A stretch of DNA of 64,000 nucleotides from Epiperipatus broadwayi (taxonomy: Eukaryota; Onychophora; Udeonychophora; Euonychophora; Peripatidae), in contig JAQFVV010000032.1 of NCBI GenBank assembly GCA_028023455.1, positions 1,738,001-1,802,000 on the forward strand, read 5' to 3'. The notes beneath the pieces are model-generated. The model had not been told where the DNA came from and did not search any database. It saw only the letters and a program-made list of their open reading frames with translations. Below are positions 37,548 through 50,721 of the stretch, in pieces (position 1 is the stretch's first letter; each line of letters starts with the position of its first letter). A program made the position numbers and the translations under genes.

Positions 37548-38042
37548 TGTCCAACTAACACAATAAAAAATGAGGATATGAGTACTGTACATTTAATAAT
37601 AACAATAAGCATAGTATTTTTATATATTCAGTTACACATAATTATAATTCATTATATTACAGATAAACAGTTAGTATAGTCATTATGAGTTACAATTACC
37701 TATAAGGCATACAGGAATTATTAAATAGAGTGGGGCAGCTTCTTTCATAACTAAATCCCCTTTCTTCATCTTTACTGGGTATTCTACTAGGTTGAAATCA
37801 CTCAGCTTCTGGATGCATGTTTATACCAATATAGAAGACATAGGATAAATAGATATCAGGTATCTATAGAACACACCCAGTCCTTACAGAAAATGTATAT
37901 TCTTTTATTGGTTAGTTTATTAATTTTCTGCCCAAAACATTTTCTATTTCTATGTTTACTTGTCTTTTTTACCATATTAATATTTCCTGTTCCAATGTAC
38001 TTGTCTTCTTTAACACATTCTATTCTAACACACACACACACA
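37548..38042 (-). repeat. 5' LTR of element B
   Basis: 495 bp, partner of 34846-35341. The CA repeat at its right end is the TG-repeat 5' terminus on the minus strand. Confidence 0.88.
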
Positions 38043-38960
38043 GTATGCAATTACAGATTGTTTTTTGTTCAATGAAATCAGCACCACTATCAATTTGCAT
38101 AACTATTTGTTTATTGAAAATGGTGACAGGTAATGTGATTTTCTTTAGCTTTAATTTGTTACATTGATTTTTTCTTTGCTGCATCCTGATTACTAATTTG
38201 TACCCTTTTCTTGTTTTGAATGTTATTTTCTTTAGCTTTAATTTGTTACACTGATTTTTTTATTTGCTGCATCCTGATTACTAATTTGTACCCTTTTCTT
38301 GTTTTGTAGCACATTTTTTGGAGGTGTCCCTTCTCTCCACATCTTCTACAATTCTTTGTTTTTCATTTACATTCATTAACTATATGGCCCAGTTTTGCAG
38401 AACAAAAGCAAATAATTTTATTGATATAAATGTTTTATTAATTTCCGGCAATAGTAAGTGTTGAAACTCCCATGCTTCTTCTTTCTCCACCTCATGAGCT
38501 AGTCCTATTTTTAGGTCCATTTCATATGTTAAGCTACTTGTGGCTAACAATTGCTGTCTCAGATAATCAGCATACATTTTACATAATAACTGATCTAATA
38601 ATAATTCTTCTAAAGAGTCTCCATAGAAGGAATCTTTAGCAAGCTGCCTTAAGGCTTGATCGAACTGTCAGTTCCTCACTATGAACTTGTCATTAGTTTC
38701 AAAAAGAGAACAGCTACATGTTTTGACAGTCGAGGACTGAAATAATTGTTCAGTTTTTCTGTTACTGCAGCATATGAAAGCTTTTCTGGTTCTGATGGAC
38801 CACAAAGTCAATTTATTAATTCAATCACTTTCTGACCAGCATAATACAGTAATGTAGCTACTTTTATTTGACCATTTGTAATACCATTCATTAAAAATAG
38901 TTTTTTAATTTTTTTCTTATATACAGGTCATTCTGACAGTAAATTCATTTATCATCACCT
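38043..38960 (-). pseudogene. Gypsy element A gag, zinc knuckle and protease start
   Basis: Minus strand. A gag matrix/capsid-like region (about 38930-38380) includes LLYYAGQKVIEL and EKLNNYFSPRL, blocks typical of Gypsy gag, then LRQQLLATSS (about 38555). A CCHC zinc knuckle CRRCGEKGHLQKMC lies at 38350-38309. After a duplicated spacer comes the aspartic protease active site QIDSGAD at 38100-38077, where element B is inserted. Stops and frameshifts break it. This is the missing 5' part of the pol at 32266-34841. Confidence 0.85.
38137..38306. repeat. ~84-bp tandem duplication in element A
   Basis: Two copies of a unit containing TTTAGCTTTAATTTGTTACA and GCATCCTGATTACTAATTTG lie side by side between the zinc knuckle and the protease. 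The duplication sits inside element A's coding region. Confidence 0.85.
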
Positions 38961-40274
38961 GAGGTAGCACCATTTTTCTTAGTTTCTCACATGTAAACTG
39001 ATTTTGATTCATACAGTCTTCCCTAGATTGATGCACTGTGCCAATTTATTTGCTGTGTATTGAAATTTTAATAAATAATCTCTGCACACATAAGTTTATA
39101 TAAAGGAATTTATTAAAATAACAAAATTAATTCACATTTATCCATTATAAATGTTTACATATGCCTTGTGGCTTAATTAATTTTAATAATAAAACTGCCT
39201 GAAATTGTCCCTAGGTTTACTTTAAAGCTCTATCTATAGTTCTGAAATTTATGGAGAAAATCTTTTGTCTCAAGCATGCTATTTTATACATTGAGTATTT
39301 AATAGTGATAGTCCAAATACCAATGCCTAAATGAAAACATGCTCTTTTTCTTATTACTTTGCTTTTTGTTACTTTAATTTTATCTTTTCTTTTCATGGGT
39401 AATTATATAACTCTATATGTAACAAATAGAAAACTTTAATTTGTTTCCAATACAACAGATAGCATATAATTGAAAACTTTAATTTGTTTCCAATACAACA
39501 GATAGCATATAATTGAAGTAGTGTATATTGATGAAGCATATATTGCAGCCTTTACTGTATATAAATAATAAATGCAAAGTTTGAAATAACTATAAGCTAA
39601 GAAATACATTATCTGTAGGGCAAATTTGTAAGATATACTCCCAAAACTTACATGATAAGTTAAGATATAACATCATAAAAGAATGTGATTTTTTTTTTAA
39701 TAACTCATTAGTTCATCTGTTTTATTAATGACACAAACATTTTCGTACAATGAATTAGCTACCACAACTTTATATAAATATCTTAGCAACAATATATTAT
39801 TTAAAATCATGAAAGTTGAGAGCACATTTTTCAAAGAGTATCATATTTAAATTAATAATAAACTAACTAAGAAAGGCAGAAACAATTTATTTTTTATTTT
39901 AATAAATGTAATTGTAATTTAATATTTAAATTAAAAAAACTTATAAGATTAGTTGCTTAGAAATCATGTAATATATAAGCACTTAAAATTAGTATAACAG
40001 ATACATTCGTTTGACTAAATTGATATTTTACATTACTTTACTCAACTGATAATCGGTCTAGCAACTTTTAACTCTTAAATCTGTCTCTCTTTCTCTATCA
40101 TTCCTCCAAACTATCCAGGTCAACGTTTAGTAGATTGTAAAAATTCATTATTGAAATGTAATCATCTGTACAGGGAGAAACTATAAATAACTAAATGTAA
40201 ATGTGAATGCATTTTTAATGGAGAACATCTTCTCAAAAAAAATGTTATAATAAAATAATAGCTTAAATAAAGTG
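38961..40274. other. AT-rich stretch; possible 5' end of element A
   Basis: No coding region. This is where the 5' LTR of element A should lie, but no counterpart was found on the other side. It contains a 43-bp perfect tandem duplication (39429-39471 and 39472-39514). Confidence 0.5.
39429..39514. repeat. 43-bp tandem duplication
   Basis: Two identical adjacent copies of a 43-bp unit starting GAAAACTTTAATTTG. Confidence 0.9.
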
Positions 40275-42274
40275 CAGGAAGTCCCCTAGTTATGAACTTA
40301 ATTGGTCCTGACATATGTTTGCAAGTTGAAATTGTTTGAAAGTAGAGGTATGGGGAAAAAATATCAAAAAGGGTTTTCAAAATACAGTATTTATTTTTTA
40401 TTGATTAGTATTGTTTACAAATTTATCAAGAGTTAATTGAATTGTATTCTTTTTTCTCTCTTGAAAAAGATTTCTGTAACATTCTGTGTCTTTTTCTATT
40501 GCCCTTTGTACACAAGATATATGTTCTCCATTGGGATCACATTCTCCCATGAAGGTCAAAAATTTGTCAAGGTGCATGAAGGATTCATTCATATTCTTGA
40601 TTGTCAAACTCTTAACAATAAGTTCATTATTAGGTTCTTCTTCATTTTGTATTTCATTCATATCTTGTAGTTTAATCAAGTCTTCATTTGAAAGAGATTC
40701 TGAGTAAGATTGCATTAACTCATCAATATCTTCATCAGTGACATCTAAATTTAATTCATTCATTATAGTGACTATTTCAGTTGTGATATCTTCAGGAGTT
40801 TCTTCAATGTCCATAGAAGCATTCATCATTTGTGGATATATTTTTTCCAACAACCTTTCATTGTTGACTTTCTTATTTCAGTCCACACAGCCCCAATAAT
40901 ATTTATTGCATTTATATATTATAACTTTTCCAAAAATCTCTTAATGTAGATCCACCTTCCTTGTCAATTGCCTTGATTGCTTGAGTCATTAAACGTCTAA
41001 GAGCAATAGTGTTTTAAATTGTAAATTATTCTCACTACAATGTTGCCTAACAGAAGGCACAAAATGACGTCAGAACCAATCTTGGAAAAGCTGTGCAGTA
41101 GTCCAGGCTTTAGTATTTTATTTTCAAATGACTGGAAGCATTCTCTTATCTTTTCCTTTCACTGCTCTAGGATTTTCTGTCTGATAAATTAGCATTGGCT
41201 TCAATTTAAAATCACCAGTTAAATTACCTCCAACAAGCAATGTTAATCTGATTTTAGAAGGTTTATTCCCAGGTAGAACTGATTCTTCCTTTGCTAAATA
41301 TGTACATTCACGCATCTTTTTCCAAAATAATCCTGTCTCATCTGCACTGAAGACTAAGCATGGAAAATAAGCTTAGAGAAAGTGGAAATAAATTCACTGG
41401 CAGATTTTTTATCTGCACTGGCACCTTTACCATTACATAATATTACGTAAAAAATATCTCATTTTAAATATTGTGAAACCAGCCATTGCTTGCTACAAAT
41501 TCAACAGCAGAGTCTTCTTTTAATTCTTTCTTTCAATCTTCATGCAAACCAAGAGCCTTAGCTTGAATAATTGATAAACTCACTGGAGTGCCTTTTTGAT
41601 GTTGACCTTCAATCCATAAAGCCAAAAATTTCTCCATTCCATCCATTACTGTGCAATGTCTTTTTGAAACAATCTTTGAAGAAATATTTGCACAATTTTA
41701 AACATATTCCTTAATTTTGTTCTTATTTTCGCAATTGTATATATTGTTGATCGGTTTAAATTAGATGAACGTGTGATTGAAGCAAAGGATTCACCATTTT
41801 CAGAACATCTTTTTGGTTTGACCGTTTGGGATTTATGAGACCTTGATTTCTTTTCAACACTATTGTTTTTTTGTTTCTCACTCAGAGTCTGTGATGATGC
41901 TAAAAATAAACATAATTAATGTCAGAGAGATGGGAAGACTTACTGTATTTTATATAAGTTATTACTGTTCTCTAAAATATACTTTTAATTATTTTCTAAA
42001 TTCCCAAGTTTATCTTTCTTTACAAAAAATTCAATTACGAATGAATGTAAATAGTTTTTTTAATCAGATACTGTAAATTTGTAACGTTAATTACTAAAAG
42101 GAATTTTTTAAAGTACTAAAATACTGTACATTTTTGAATACCCATTTCTTTCTACAGTATATAGCACTAATTATACATGAAAGTATATGCATAGATAAAG
42201 ATCTAAAGTTCATAAGCAATTACATAAAAGCAAAGTGTTTATAACTTGAGTGTTCATAACTAGGGGACTGCCTG
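40275..42274 (-). mobile_element. Tigger/pogo DNA transposon, 2,000 bp
   Basis: The ends are inverted repeats of about 23 bp starting CAGG(A/C)AGTCCCCTAG and continuing TTATGAAC, one at 40275-40297 and one at 42274-42252. Right of the element is TA, the expected target duplication. The left partner reads TG, probably a mutated TA. The termini and the CENP-B-like transposase inside identify the Tigger group of Tc1/mariner-related transposons. Confidence 0.92.
40398..41870 (-). pseudogene. Tigger-type transposase with internal deletion
   Basis: Cut-and-paste transposase on the minus strand. From the N-terminus: helix-turn-helix DNA-binding part (about 41850-41720: KRCSENGESFASI and LNRSTIYTI); catalytic core start with the first Asp in ADETGLFWKK (about 41346-41317); then LLVGGNLTGDFKLKPMLI (41238-41185). 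The strand ending in LLLLD (about 40998) holds the second Asp, and there the frame jumps directly to TQAIKAIDKEGGSTLRDFWK (about 40990-40930). The third acidic residue and its surroundings are therefore missing. The acidic C-terminal tail is one open frame (40853-40398, 151 codons). Stops and shifts add to the deletion, so it is inactive. Confidence 0.88.
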
Positions 42275-44447
42275 TACTTGGAAATTTAACTGTATGTGTT
42301 TCAAAAAACATTCAATTTAATGTCATGTTTATTATTAAATTTGCACTATTAATGAATCAAACCTTTTTTATTTTCTATTTCTTGTCATTATGCTTGCTGC
42401 AAAACATCTTTACTTCTTTTAAATTAAAACCATAATCAAATGTCCTTTTATGTTCAAAATGTATGAATAATAATCTTCTGGTCTTAATTATATATTGTAA
42501 TAAGATAGTCTTTCCATGGTAGACACAAAGGTGAGTAGGTTCCTCCTGATGAATAAAAGAGTATATCTCTGTTGTTCACATTCATGCATATCCCTTACCC
42601 ATTAAATTCGTACTTAAGAGAGGAGAGAGTAAGATCTAAATAACTATTGATTGTATCCTTAATCTATCTCATCCATATTGCAGTTTGCTTCCATTATTCT
42701 GGATTTCAATTGTTCCTGTGGTTCAGGATATATTGTATCACCAAAGTCTGAATATGTGTAAAATAAATATATGTCTGATAATGGGAGTGGATGTGGTATA
42801 TTGTATACATGCCAGTAATGATTATAAATATATGTGGAAGGATATGACTAAGTAAAATTTGATTGTAGAAAAATAAACGAAGAATCGTGTTTTAACATTT
42901 AAATAAATTTAATAATTATATTTACATTGATTAGTATTTGAACAAGAAAATTTAAAACAAAATTAGGGGAAACTCATTTAGACGTTTGTGGATATTTTTT
43001 ATTTATGCTTGGTTTATATCAATGTCCCACATCATGATCCCATAAAGAATAGCCACTAAATATCCTGATTAATATTTATGATTTTCATATTCTATACAAT
43101 ATTGCTAAACATAGTGCAGTATTCATTTACTTTTTAATCTCTTATTTAATACCATGATGATTTACAAGACCCTCCCCCCTGTTATATGTATGTGATGAAG
43201 GCAGGTTATAAGTTAATGATTAAATAATTAAAAAAATATGCAAAGAAAATATAAAAAAAATTCAAAAATTAACACAAACTTTGGAATAAACAAATAAAGT
43301 GTATGTGTTGTGCATATATCAATGTTTAATTTATATATGTATTAGATATCATCTTTCCTTGTCTCATTTATAGTGATCGGCTTATTTTGTAATCAAGAGC
43401 ATACCTCATAGATTTTGTTTACCCAAGGTAATATATGGGATGAAGAAATTTCTTTTTATTTTTATTTCACAAATCTTAAATTGAAGCTATTTGAGCCTAT
43501 ATTAGAATAAAGAAATAAAATTATAATATATAGCATACAAACAAATAAATATAGATAATGTCAACTTTATAACTTGGTTTTATAGTTTGTATAGACATTG
43601 TTCTAATGGCTTTTTCACATAATCCATGGTGGTTTCTTTATACATAGCTGGGAATTCAAACATTCACTGGATAGGTTGACTTTACTAGCCTTTGAACTGG
43701 AGTTTTGAAATGAAAGAGTAAAAAAAACAATTCATAATGGATCGGTTCAATGTTTATTAATCCAGTGGAGGAGAGATAGGAGAATCCCATATCAATCTTG
43801 AGGATGATTCCTAGTTCTTTGATCAATGATAAGCTTTCTTCCATGACATTCTTCTTGCACTTAGCACTGCATATTTGCTTTCATCATTACCTATATTTGT
43901 TTTTATAGTTTAGTTGATTAGAGCAACATCAATATTTCTTCTTTTATTGCATGCTTTTATGTTTAGGTTGGAAATCTATAACAGGGAATCAATGATAGTT
44001 TTAGAAATTTGAATACTTTATTTTGTTAGCAACTTATTCATTTTCGATTTTTTTGTTTAGCTGTTTTACAAGCTGTATGTTTTTCCTCACTTTAAGTATT
44101 ACAACTCCAAATTGGTCAATACTGGTCTTCAAACTTTCCTTTCAGTTCTTTTGCATAGGGAATAATAGATTTTTCCCACAGATAAAAAAGCTCATTGTAT
44201 CTATTTTATTAAGCCAGTTCATGTTCATCCTTTTTAATTTATTGTTGACATCATCTTTGCTACATATTAACATAAATAACTTATTCAAAAAAATAAGAAA
44301 ATAAACATTTGATTTTTCTCTACTTTAATACTATATATATATTGAAGCAGTCTACCTGATACTCAGATTGAGCTTCACAGCCCACTCAGAATCTCCCACC
44401 ACCAAACCATATTCAAATTCCATCCTTATGCACGTATACATATTTAT
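42275..44447. other. stretch without recognised gene
   Basis: Mostly AT-rich. A 62-codon minus-strand frame (43844-43656) and a broken minus-strand stretch at about 44300-44030 look less random than their surroundings and could be retroelement remnants, but no motif is named with confidence. Confidence 0.45.
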
Positions 44448-44935
44448 TATTATAAATATGCGACTTTTTTTCCGCATTAAATAGTGAGGCTATAATTTTA
44501 CACTAATTTTTAATAAGTTTGCTTAGTGCTTTCGAGATTTCATGTTCAAATCTCATACTCATAGCTTTGTAAATAAAGATTGTTATGATTTATGCAAATG
44601 CATTTGAATTTTTAATTAGTCCATTGTTTAGAGAGAGCAAAACATGCCTCTCTTCTATTAATGGCATTGATGTCATTTGCTATATATAAAGCTTCCTTAA
44701 CTTTTCTTTTGGCATCATTTTTTTCTATACAAATTATTTGGGCAGAACTAGGTTCAAATACATGGCCCATTAATTCAAATGCATTTGCATAAATCATAAC
44801 AATCTTTATTTAGAATGCTAATGAGTATGAGATTTGAACATGAAATCTTGAAAGCGCTAAGCAAACTTATTAAAAATTAGTGTAAAATTATAGCTTCACT
44901 ATTTAATGCGAAAAAAAAGTCGCATATTTATAATT
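44448..44935. mobile_element. inverted-repeat element enclosing a Penelope-like fragment
   Basis: Arms of about 165 bp (44448-44612 and 44768-44935) are close reverse complements, with shared blocks AAATATGCGACTTTTTTT, TTTTACACTAATTTTTAATAA and ATTTATGCAAATGCATTTGAAT. Between them lies about 155 bp of coding-like sequence. Such opposed partial ends are common in Penelope-like insertions, but no hammerhead motif is visible in these arms. Confidence 0.7.
44612..44797 (-). pseudogene. GIY-YIG endonuclease C-terminal fragment, Penelope-like
   Basis: A 61-codon open frame. The segment from about codon 26 onward (NDAKRKVKEALYIANDI, then INRRE and a terminal LSKQW) resembles the end of the GIY-YIG endonuclease domain in Penelope-like retroelements, where a KR..EA helix is followed by an Asn-Arg motif. 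The reverse transcriptase and the GIY and YIG strands are absent. The start lies in the right inverted arm and the stop falls at the edge of the left arm. The assignment rests on this short block only. Confidence 0.55.
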
Positions 44936-46640
44936 ACAATTTTATTAGTGAAGAGAAAAATAATGTATACATATTTACTAATACATATATTTTGTAGCTT
45001 AACTAATAAAATGATAACTAATATAGATATATACAGATATCTTAATGTAACTAATTTTAATAAATAAATATTTGATTTTATTTTAATTCATATGCGTGAG
45101 TAATGGATGCGTACATATTATAGGTGAGGGGAGATTAATTTTAAAACCTATATAAATGAAAAATGTATTATATTAATGTATATTTTTAAAATTATATTTC
45201 ATTTATAATTTATTTTAATCATGGTGGTTAGAAAATGATGCAATCCTTGTAAGAATATTCTCAAATGTAATTAAGTCAATTTACCGGAAACCCAATTAGT
45301 CCATCTAAAATATATGGTAATTTTATAGAATAATGTAAAAATTTATTAGGGGAAATTTTATCCATTTTAAATTTGTTTTAAAATCATAGATTATATTTTA
45401 AAACAATCATTCGAGAAATTCTAACAGAATTGCATTGTTTTTAAAAATTACTTAAACAAAAGGTGCATCCGGTCAGCAAATTCCAGATCTGCTAAGTGGA
45501 TAAAGTGCCTCAGGTCTAGCAGCTAAGTGCATTCCAATATCAATAGAATATTAGTATAAATACTGCTAGATTTGAATCCAGAGAGGAGACTCATAATTTT
45601 TAAACAGCAATGGTAGAGATAATCCATGCTTGTCATGACCATAATTCAATGTATAGCGAGTAGTGGAAATTTTCACCTTTCTCTCTGTTCAAACATGTTC
45701 TTTCCCACAATCATAGCTCTGGATCCCATTAACCCATGAACTTTAATATGCTTAGAGACTAAATAATTAAATGCAACCTGCCTGACTGACCAAACTAGAT
45801 CTAGTTCGCCAATCCCAATGGACACTGAATCGTCAAGGATCACCAATAATTTTATAAAGGTAAAAGAACTTTAGCTGCTGCCTAATGTATAAACTCTTAA
45901 ATTCAGCCTTCTGTAATTATTTATAATAACTCTGTCTAATAACTGTATATAATTTAAATATCACTCTATTAGCTGGTCCTTTGACCAGAAATTTAATATT
46001 TTGTTAAAATGATTTTAATTTACTTACCACTAGCTTGTACACAAATCTATATAGCTTTAATTTATTTTTATCATTGAGCCTCTATTAAATAAATCTGTTT
46101 TCTTTCATCTTCATGCGGCAATAATATTTTGTAAATTTTCATTATTGTGTTTTATATATTTATATTTTTGAATATGCCAATAGCAAACACTTGCGAATTT
46201 GGGGGAAATTATCTTATAATGTCATTGTAGAAAAAAGAGTAGAAATCTGTTTTTCTAAGAAATGTTTTTCTTTTATTTTATTTAAATAACAAGCACTAAT
46301 CTTAAAAATGTTATGAAATCAAATCTGTTTATTATTAAATAAATAACCACCACCCCATTTGCATATGTTTAAATTATGTTTAGTATAATATAACAGCACT
46401 TATTAACAGAATTCTCATATTTATTTAATGTTGTGGGAACTTTATAGATAAATTAAAGTAAAGGAGGAAGGGGAGTCTCTATTCTAATGATTATGTATTT
46501 TTAGTAATAGGTTTAAATAATCCATTACTGTTTAGTATTTAAGTCATATTATTACGTTGGCCATTCCCAATATATATAGGTATAATTCATTCATCCTTAT
46601 TTTTAAAATAATATATATCTTTCATTTCATGCATTGTATG
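44936..46640. other. AT-rich stretch, no gene recognised
   Basis: Contains a weak tRNA-like split pattern near 45495-45590 (B-box-like ATTTGAATCC at about 45571) but nothing that folds convincingly. Confidence 0.5.
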
Positions 46641-49600
46641 CAAACAGGCCTTTATGTTCAAATACACCTATGTGTGTCTTCGTGCTTCGTCCCCTGGGAT
46701 TTTTGGTAATCCAGATCCCGTATATTCATTCCAAGAACATGGCTGGCAACCCCCCCCCCATGGGACTTATTTTGTCATATGAGCTATTGACATAGGGTTC
46801 ACTCCAGGGAATACTTGGCCTCTTGTCTATTGTTATTAATAGACGACACCTTCATTCTGTGAACCGAAACTGCCAAAGTAGCAGAAGAAATTATTTTTGT
46901 CCTTCAATTTGGAAGCACATTGTTCGGATCTGAGAATGGATCATCGAATTCGCCATCATGCATACACCATTTTCTTAAAGTTCTTGCCATAACTCAAACC
47001 TATGAATGTTCATAAACCATAATATTATGATTCTACTAAACAGATCTATTTATTAATATTTCCATATGCGCATCTTTTTGCAACGCCATTATATATGTTA
47101 ATGAGCTATCCCACACACGTTTCTCACTCAGTAAAAACAGATTCTTTCACCTATTAATAAAATGTATTTTTATAGTAAAGTTAATATTTCAATCATAAAA
47201 TAGTGTTTGCCAGCTAAATCAGTTAAGTGCTATATTTGGTTCTTTCTGGGGGTGGATTGGTATCTCTCATAGCACTAAATCAACTGTTCATCAGTATATT
47301 TATAAACTATTGGCATATGAGCTAGCCACTATAAAATAGAATAATAATTTAAGTTGTCATTTTCTAAGTTATAAACAAATGTCATATGATTTACCTGCTA
47401 CTGTATAAATGTCAATCAAATTATATGTATGTCAAGAGGCCAATGACGATTAATAAAATAATAAAACAAGTATTTATGCATATCTTTAAATTAATAAGTC
47501 TTATATATATATCATAAACTTGCAGATTCATTGTTTTCTTTTATTTAAATATTAATATCTTAGTTATTAAATTATGCTCACTCTGACTAGATGATCTTCC
47601 ATTAATCTTAGATATAATTAATATGAAAGGTCACGACCTTTAAATGAGTCAAGCTTATATTTTGTGCTAAAATATGCTGTTATATAAATTCAAATTAGAG
47701 TCTTTTTGTGTCTCCGCTTTGCGATGCTGGTGGAGAGGAATAAATTAGATCGGTATCATCGGGATTGTTGCTCATATGTTGGTAGATCTAGAAAATAGGC
47801 AAATAGGGCAGAGTTCATGAGTGTTTCTGACTTATGTATCTTGCGCATGATTGGACTTGAAGTACTTTTGCCTAGATGCTAGATCTTATTATATGAACAG
47901 ACAAAACCGACCGATACAATATTGTAACGTTCAGAATCGTATGATTAGCCAACAAGATTCAGAGACCTAGCAAAAGTACTTCAAACCCAGTATGTTCGGG
48001 ATATGGTAGTCGTGGAACACTACTAAGCTTTAACCTATTTGCCAGTGCTCCAAAATCTCCCCTATCCAACCAACGCTCCTGATGCTACTAATGGTTATCA
48101 TTTTTCTTTGGTCCCGGTGGTCAGGGTAGAAACAAGGACTCTCAATTCAAACCTATCCTATCATGCACTAGACTTTATTAATTTAATCTCAGATATTCAC
48201 TAAATACTATGATATAGCTTAAACTATTATTATTAATATTTCGTAGGTTTTGAATACATACATATGATTTAATCAAATGTGGATATAGATGAGTGGATAT
48301 GATGAACCAGGAAATGACATGGCAACGGTATAGATATATACAATTTATTAATACAATTAGAAAATATAATTAATAACCATCATGTTTGGATCTAATCATG
48401 ATCCATGTATGGGATTACATTTTTTTAAACCAAAAATAAATAACAATTACATTTGATGATCAATAGTGATAATAGTACATAATTTCAATATCCCCAGAAT
48501 AAATATATGGTTTTACAAGAGGTCACCTGACAATGACAATTAAGGTTGTGAAATATATAAAAATAATAACTACAATAATGAACCTCAGTATTAGATGTAT
48601 GTGTGTACATTACAATGAAATCATACTGGATTCCATGACAATAACAATTGTGATTCAATACAAAAAAAAAATTAATTAACTAGAAAATGATAGTTACACG
48701 CACAGTAAATAATCAGTATTATACTGTGTGCCAGCATAAAACGAAATATGCCACTATAAAATTAATATGCCAATTTTTGAGAGCAAACACAATACTTGCT
48801 TATATTAAGCTAGAGGCCAAATGAATATATATAATAAATTTATGCGTGTGTTTACATACATAGGGGAAGTAGAGTATATATGTATTTGTCATTACAATAT
48901 TTTATTGTTAGTCTTCTCAGCAGGAGTTATGGACAAAAGCATAATGTTATTACCCTTTATTATTAATAATTATATGAAAAATATGGCTTATCTATTTCCC
49001 ACAGAATTAACAACAGGTATGATTAAGAAATCTAATTACAGCGTTCAGTAGCGTCGGGGGTTTGAATCCTGTGCTGGCTATATTATTAGCATTGGCAAAC
49101 GTGGGCCAATCTTCTTTGTCGAGCAGTAATGTATATTCCTATAGTAACACATCCGCATTCAGCTTGGCTTGTGTAGGAAATAATAGAGCGTGGGTTTTGA
49201 ATCACTATCTTTATAGAGTATACCCATTCATCGGCTCAAAGAAACGCATTTCTATCTCGTATCGCCCAGATCGGTAAAATATCCGCGTGGCAGACCGCAT
49301 AGCAATACTCGACATATTTTTATTATTAAAAGCCATATAGGCACAAATCAATGTATTAAGCTACTGATATATTTGCCCATTAAAAGCATTAATTTATATC
49401 TGCATAGATGTTTTTCCTAAACCTGTCTTTAATAAGTAATAATGGAGAAATCCGACAACCATATCTTATAGGCTATAAAATGCCCAGTATTTCAAATATG
49501 AATCTTAACTATAAATGCTAAAGAGGCAAAAAAAATACTACTGCTGAGATATTTCTTTCCCCAAATGCACGCCTCACTAAATATACATATAGAGTGAGAT

Positions 49601-50470
49601 GAACTCATATCTTTGCAATAAGTAATATTGCCTATTTTAAATTTTAAAAGAAGAACTAGCATTATTATCATTATTATTTTTACATTTAGATAAACGCATA
49701 CACACTTATATATATACCATTCTACCTTCTTTAATTGTCACAAAGAATCTTAATTTAAATCAAATAAAATAATTTGAACACATTTATATTTTAAATTTCT
49801 TTACCAAGATACTGTGATTACGCATATACGGGAAGAGGGCGGATTTTTTTATATAGATATTTGATTTCTTTTCTATCTCTCTTTTTATTATTAAATAAAT
49901 GACATTTTTCACTAAGTCAGAATTAGACGCGATTTAGAAATTTAACTTTGACTGTTTCTCATTTTTTTTTACTATAAAGAATCGTTACCCATTTCCCACT
50001 TTAGATTCGGGATAAAACAAACAAATTTATATATAAATTAGTTTCATAGTGTAATATCATTTATACCCATATTTAACTAAATTGGCACAAAGAAATTAAT
50101 CAATCAAATATATATTATACTTAAAAGAACATACCAGCATATCTCAAAATAAAACACAGAAAAGCTGCAATTTTAAACTCTCTAATAATCTTTCTGTTCT
50201 ACTTAGAATTATACATTACACTTTTTTCTGTTGTTTGAACCATTAATAAGTAATGGTTAAAATTTAAATTGACTTGTTAAAACAATAATAAAAATAAACT
50301 AAACACTCATATATGTATAACCGTCCTATCGAAACACATTTTCTCAAGATAGTTTTTTTCAAATTTTATGAATCTAATGAAATTAAATGTTCGCATTTTT
50401 TTTTTTTTTATAGAAGGTATTTTTAAGATATAAATAATTTTTTCTTTTTTAAAGATAGAAAGTTTATACT
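46641..50470. other. less AT-rich region with CpG; unidentified
   Basis: Patches at 46670-47000, 47690-48170 and 49040-49320 carry more G+C and CpG than the rest of the window and do not match any repeat recognised here. A spaced inverted repeat built on ACTTGAAGTACTTTTGC and its complement spans about 47868-47980. The open frames at 48821-49051 and 49062-49277 have no known family. This could be host non-coding or regulatory sequence, or an unrecognised element. Confidence 0.4.
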
Positions 50471-50474
50471 TGCG

Positions 50475-50721
50475 ATCGATTAGGGTGTCACTTTGCTTGA
50501 TGCAGATTTTTTTACCGATTCATTCATTGACAGGGTCGGCCTTGGGCTTCACTGGACTCAGAATAGACTGGCTTCAGGTTGCTTCTCTATTTTTCTTCGA
50601 TGGATCATTGTGTCACTTTGATTGAGGCAGATATTTTTTTCAGGTTCATTCATTATTAGGATCGATCTTTGGCTCTGTCGAACTCAGGATAGGCTGGCTT
50701 CAGGTTGCTTCTCTTTTTCTT
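50475..50721. repeat. 125-bp tandem duplication
   Basis: Two diverged copies of a unit of about 125 bp, with shared blocks TGTCACTTTG, GGCTGGCTTCAGGTTGCTTC and TTCATTCATT. TGTCACTTTG falls at 50486 and 50611. It is followed by a degenerate minisatellite of CTGCTTGACTTT units at about 50846-50960. Confidence 0.8.

Larger units (their letters stand above)
34846..38042 (-). mobile_element. Gypsy LTR retrotransposon B nested in element A
   Basis: A 3,197-bp element with two directly repeated LTRs (34846-35341 and 37548-38042), TG...CA ends and GTAT duplications on both sides. It interrupts the protease of element A between its DSGAD active site (38100-38077) and the protease C-terminus (from 34841). 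It is transcribed on the minus strand, with the 5' LTR on the right. The internal region carries only pol from the RT active site onward, so gag, protease and the RT N-terminus have been lost. Confidence 0.88.

Noticed and set aside
37179-37679. 166-codon plus-strand open frame
   Set aside because: It is antisense to the RT of Gypsy element B and runs into its LTR.
45495-45600. tRNA-like split pattern with a B-box-like block
   Set aside because: The A and B boxes are too far apart and no cloverleaf can be drawn.
49030-49090. B-box-like GGTTTGAATCC in GC-richer sequence
   Set aside because: No A box at the right distance and no second copy in the window.
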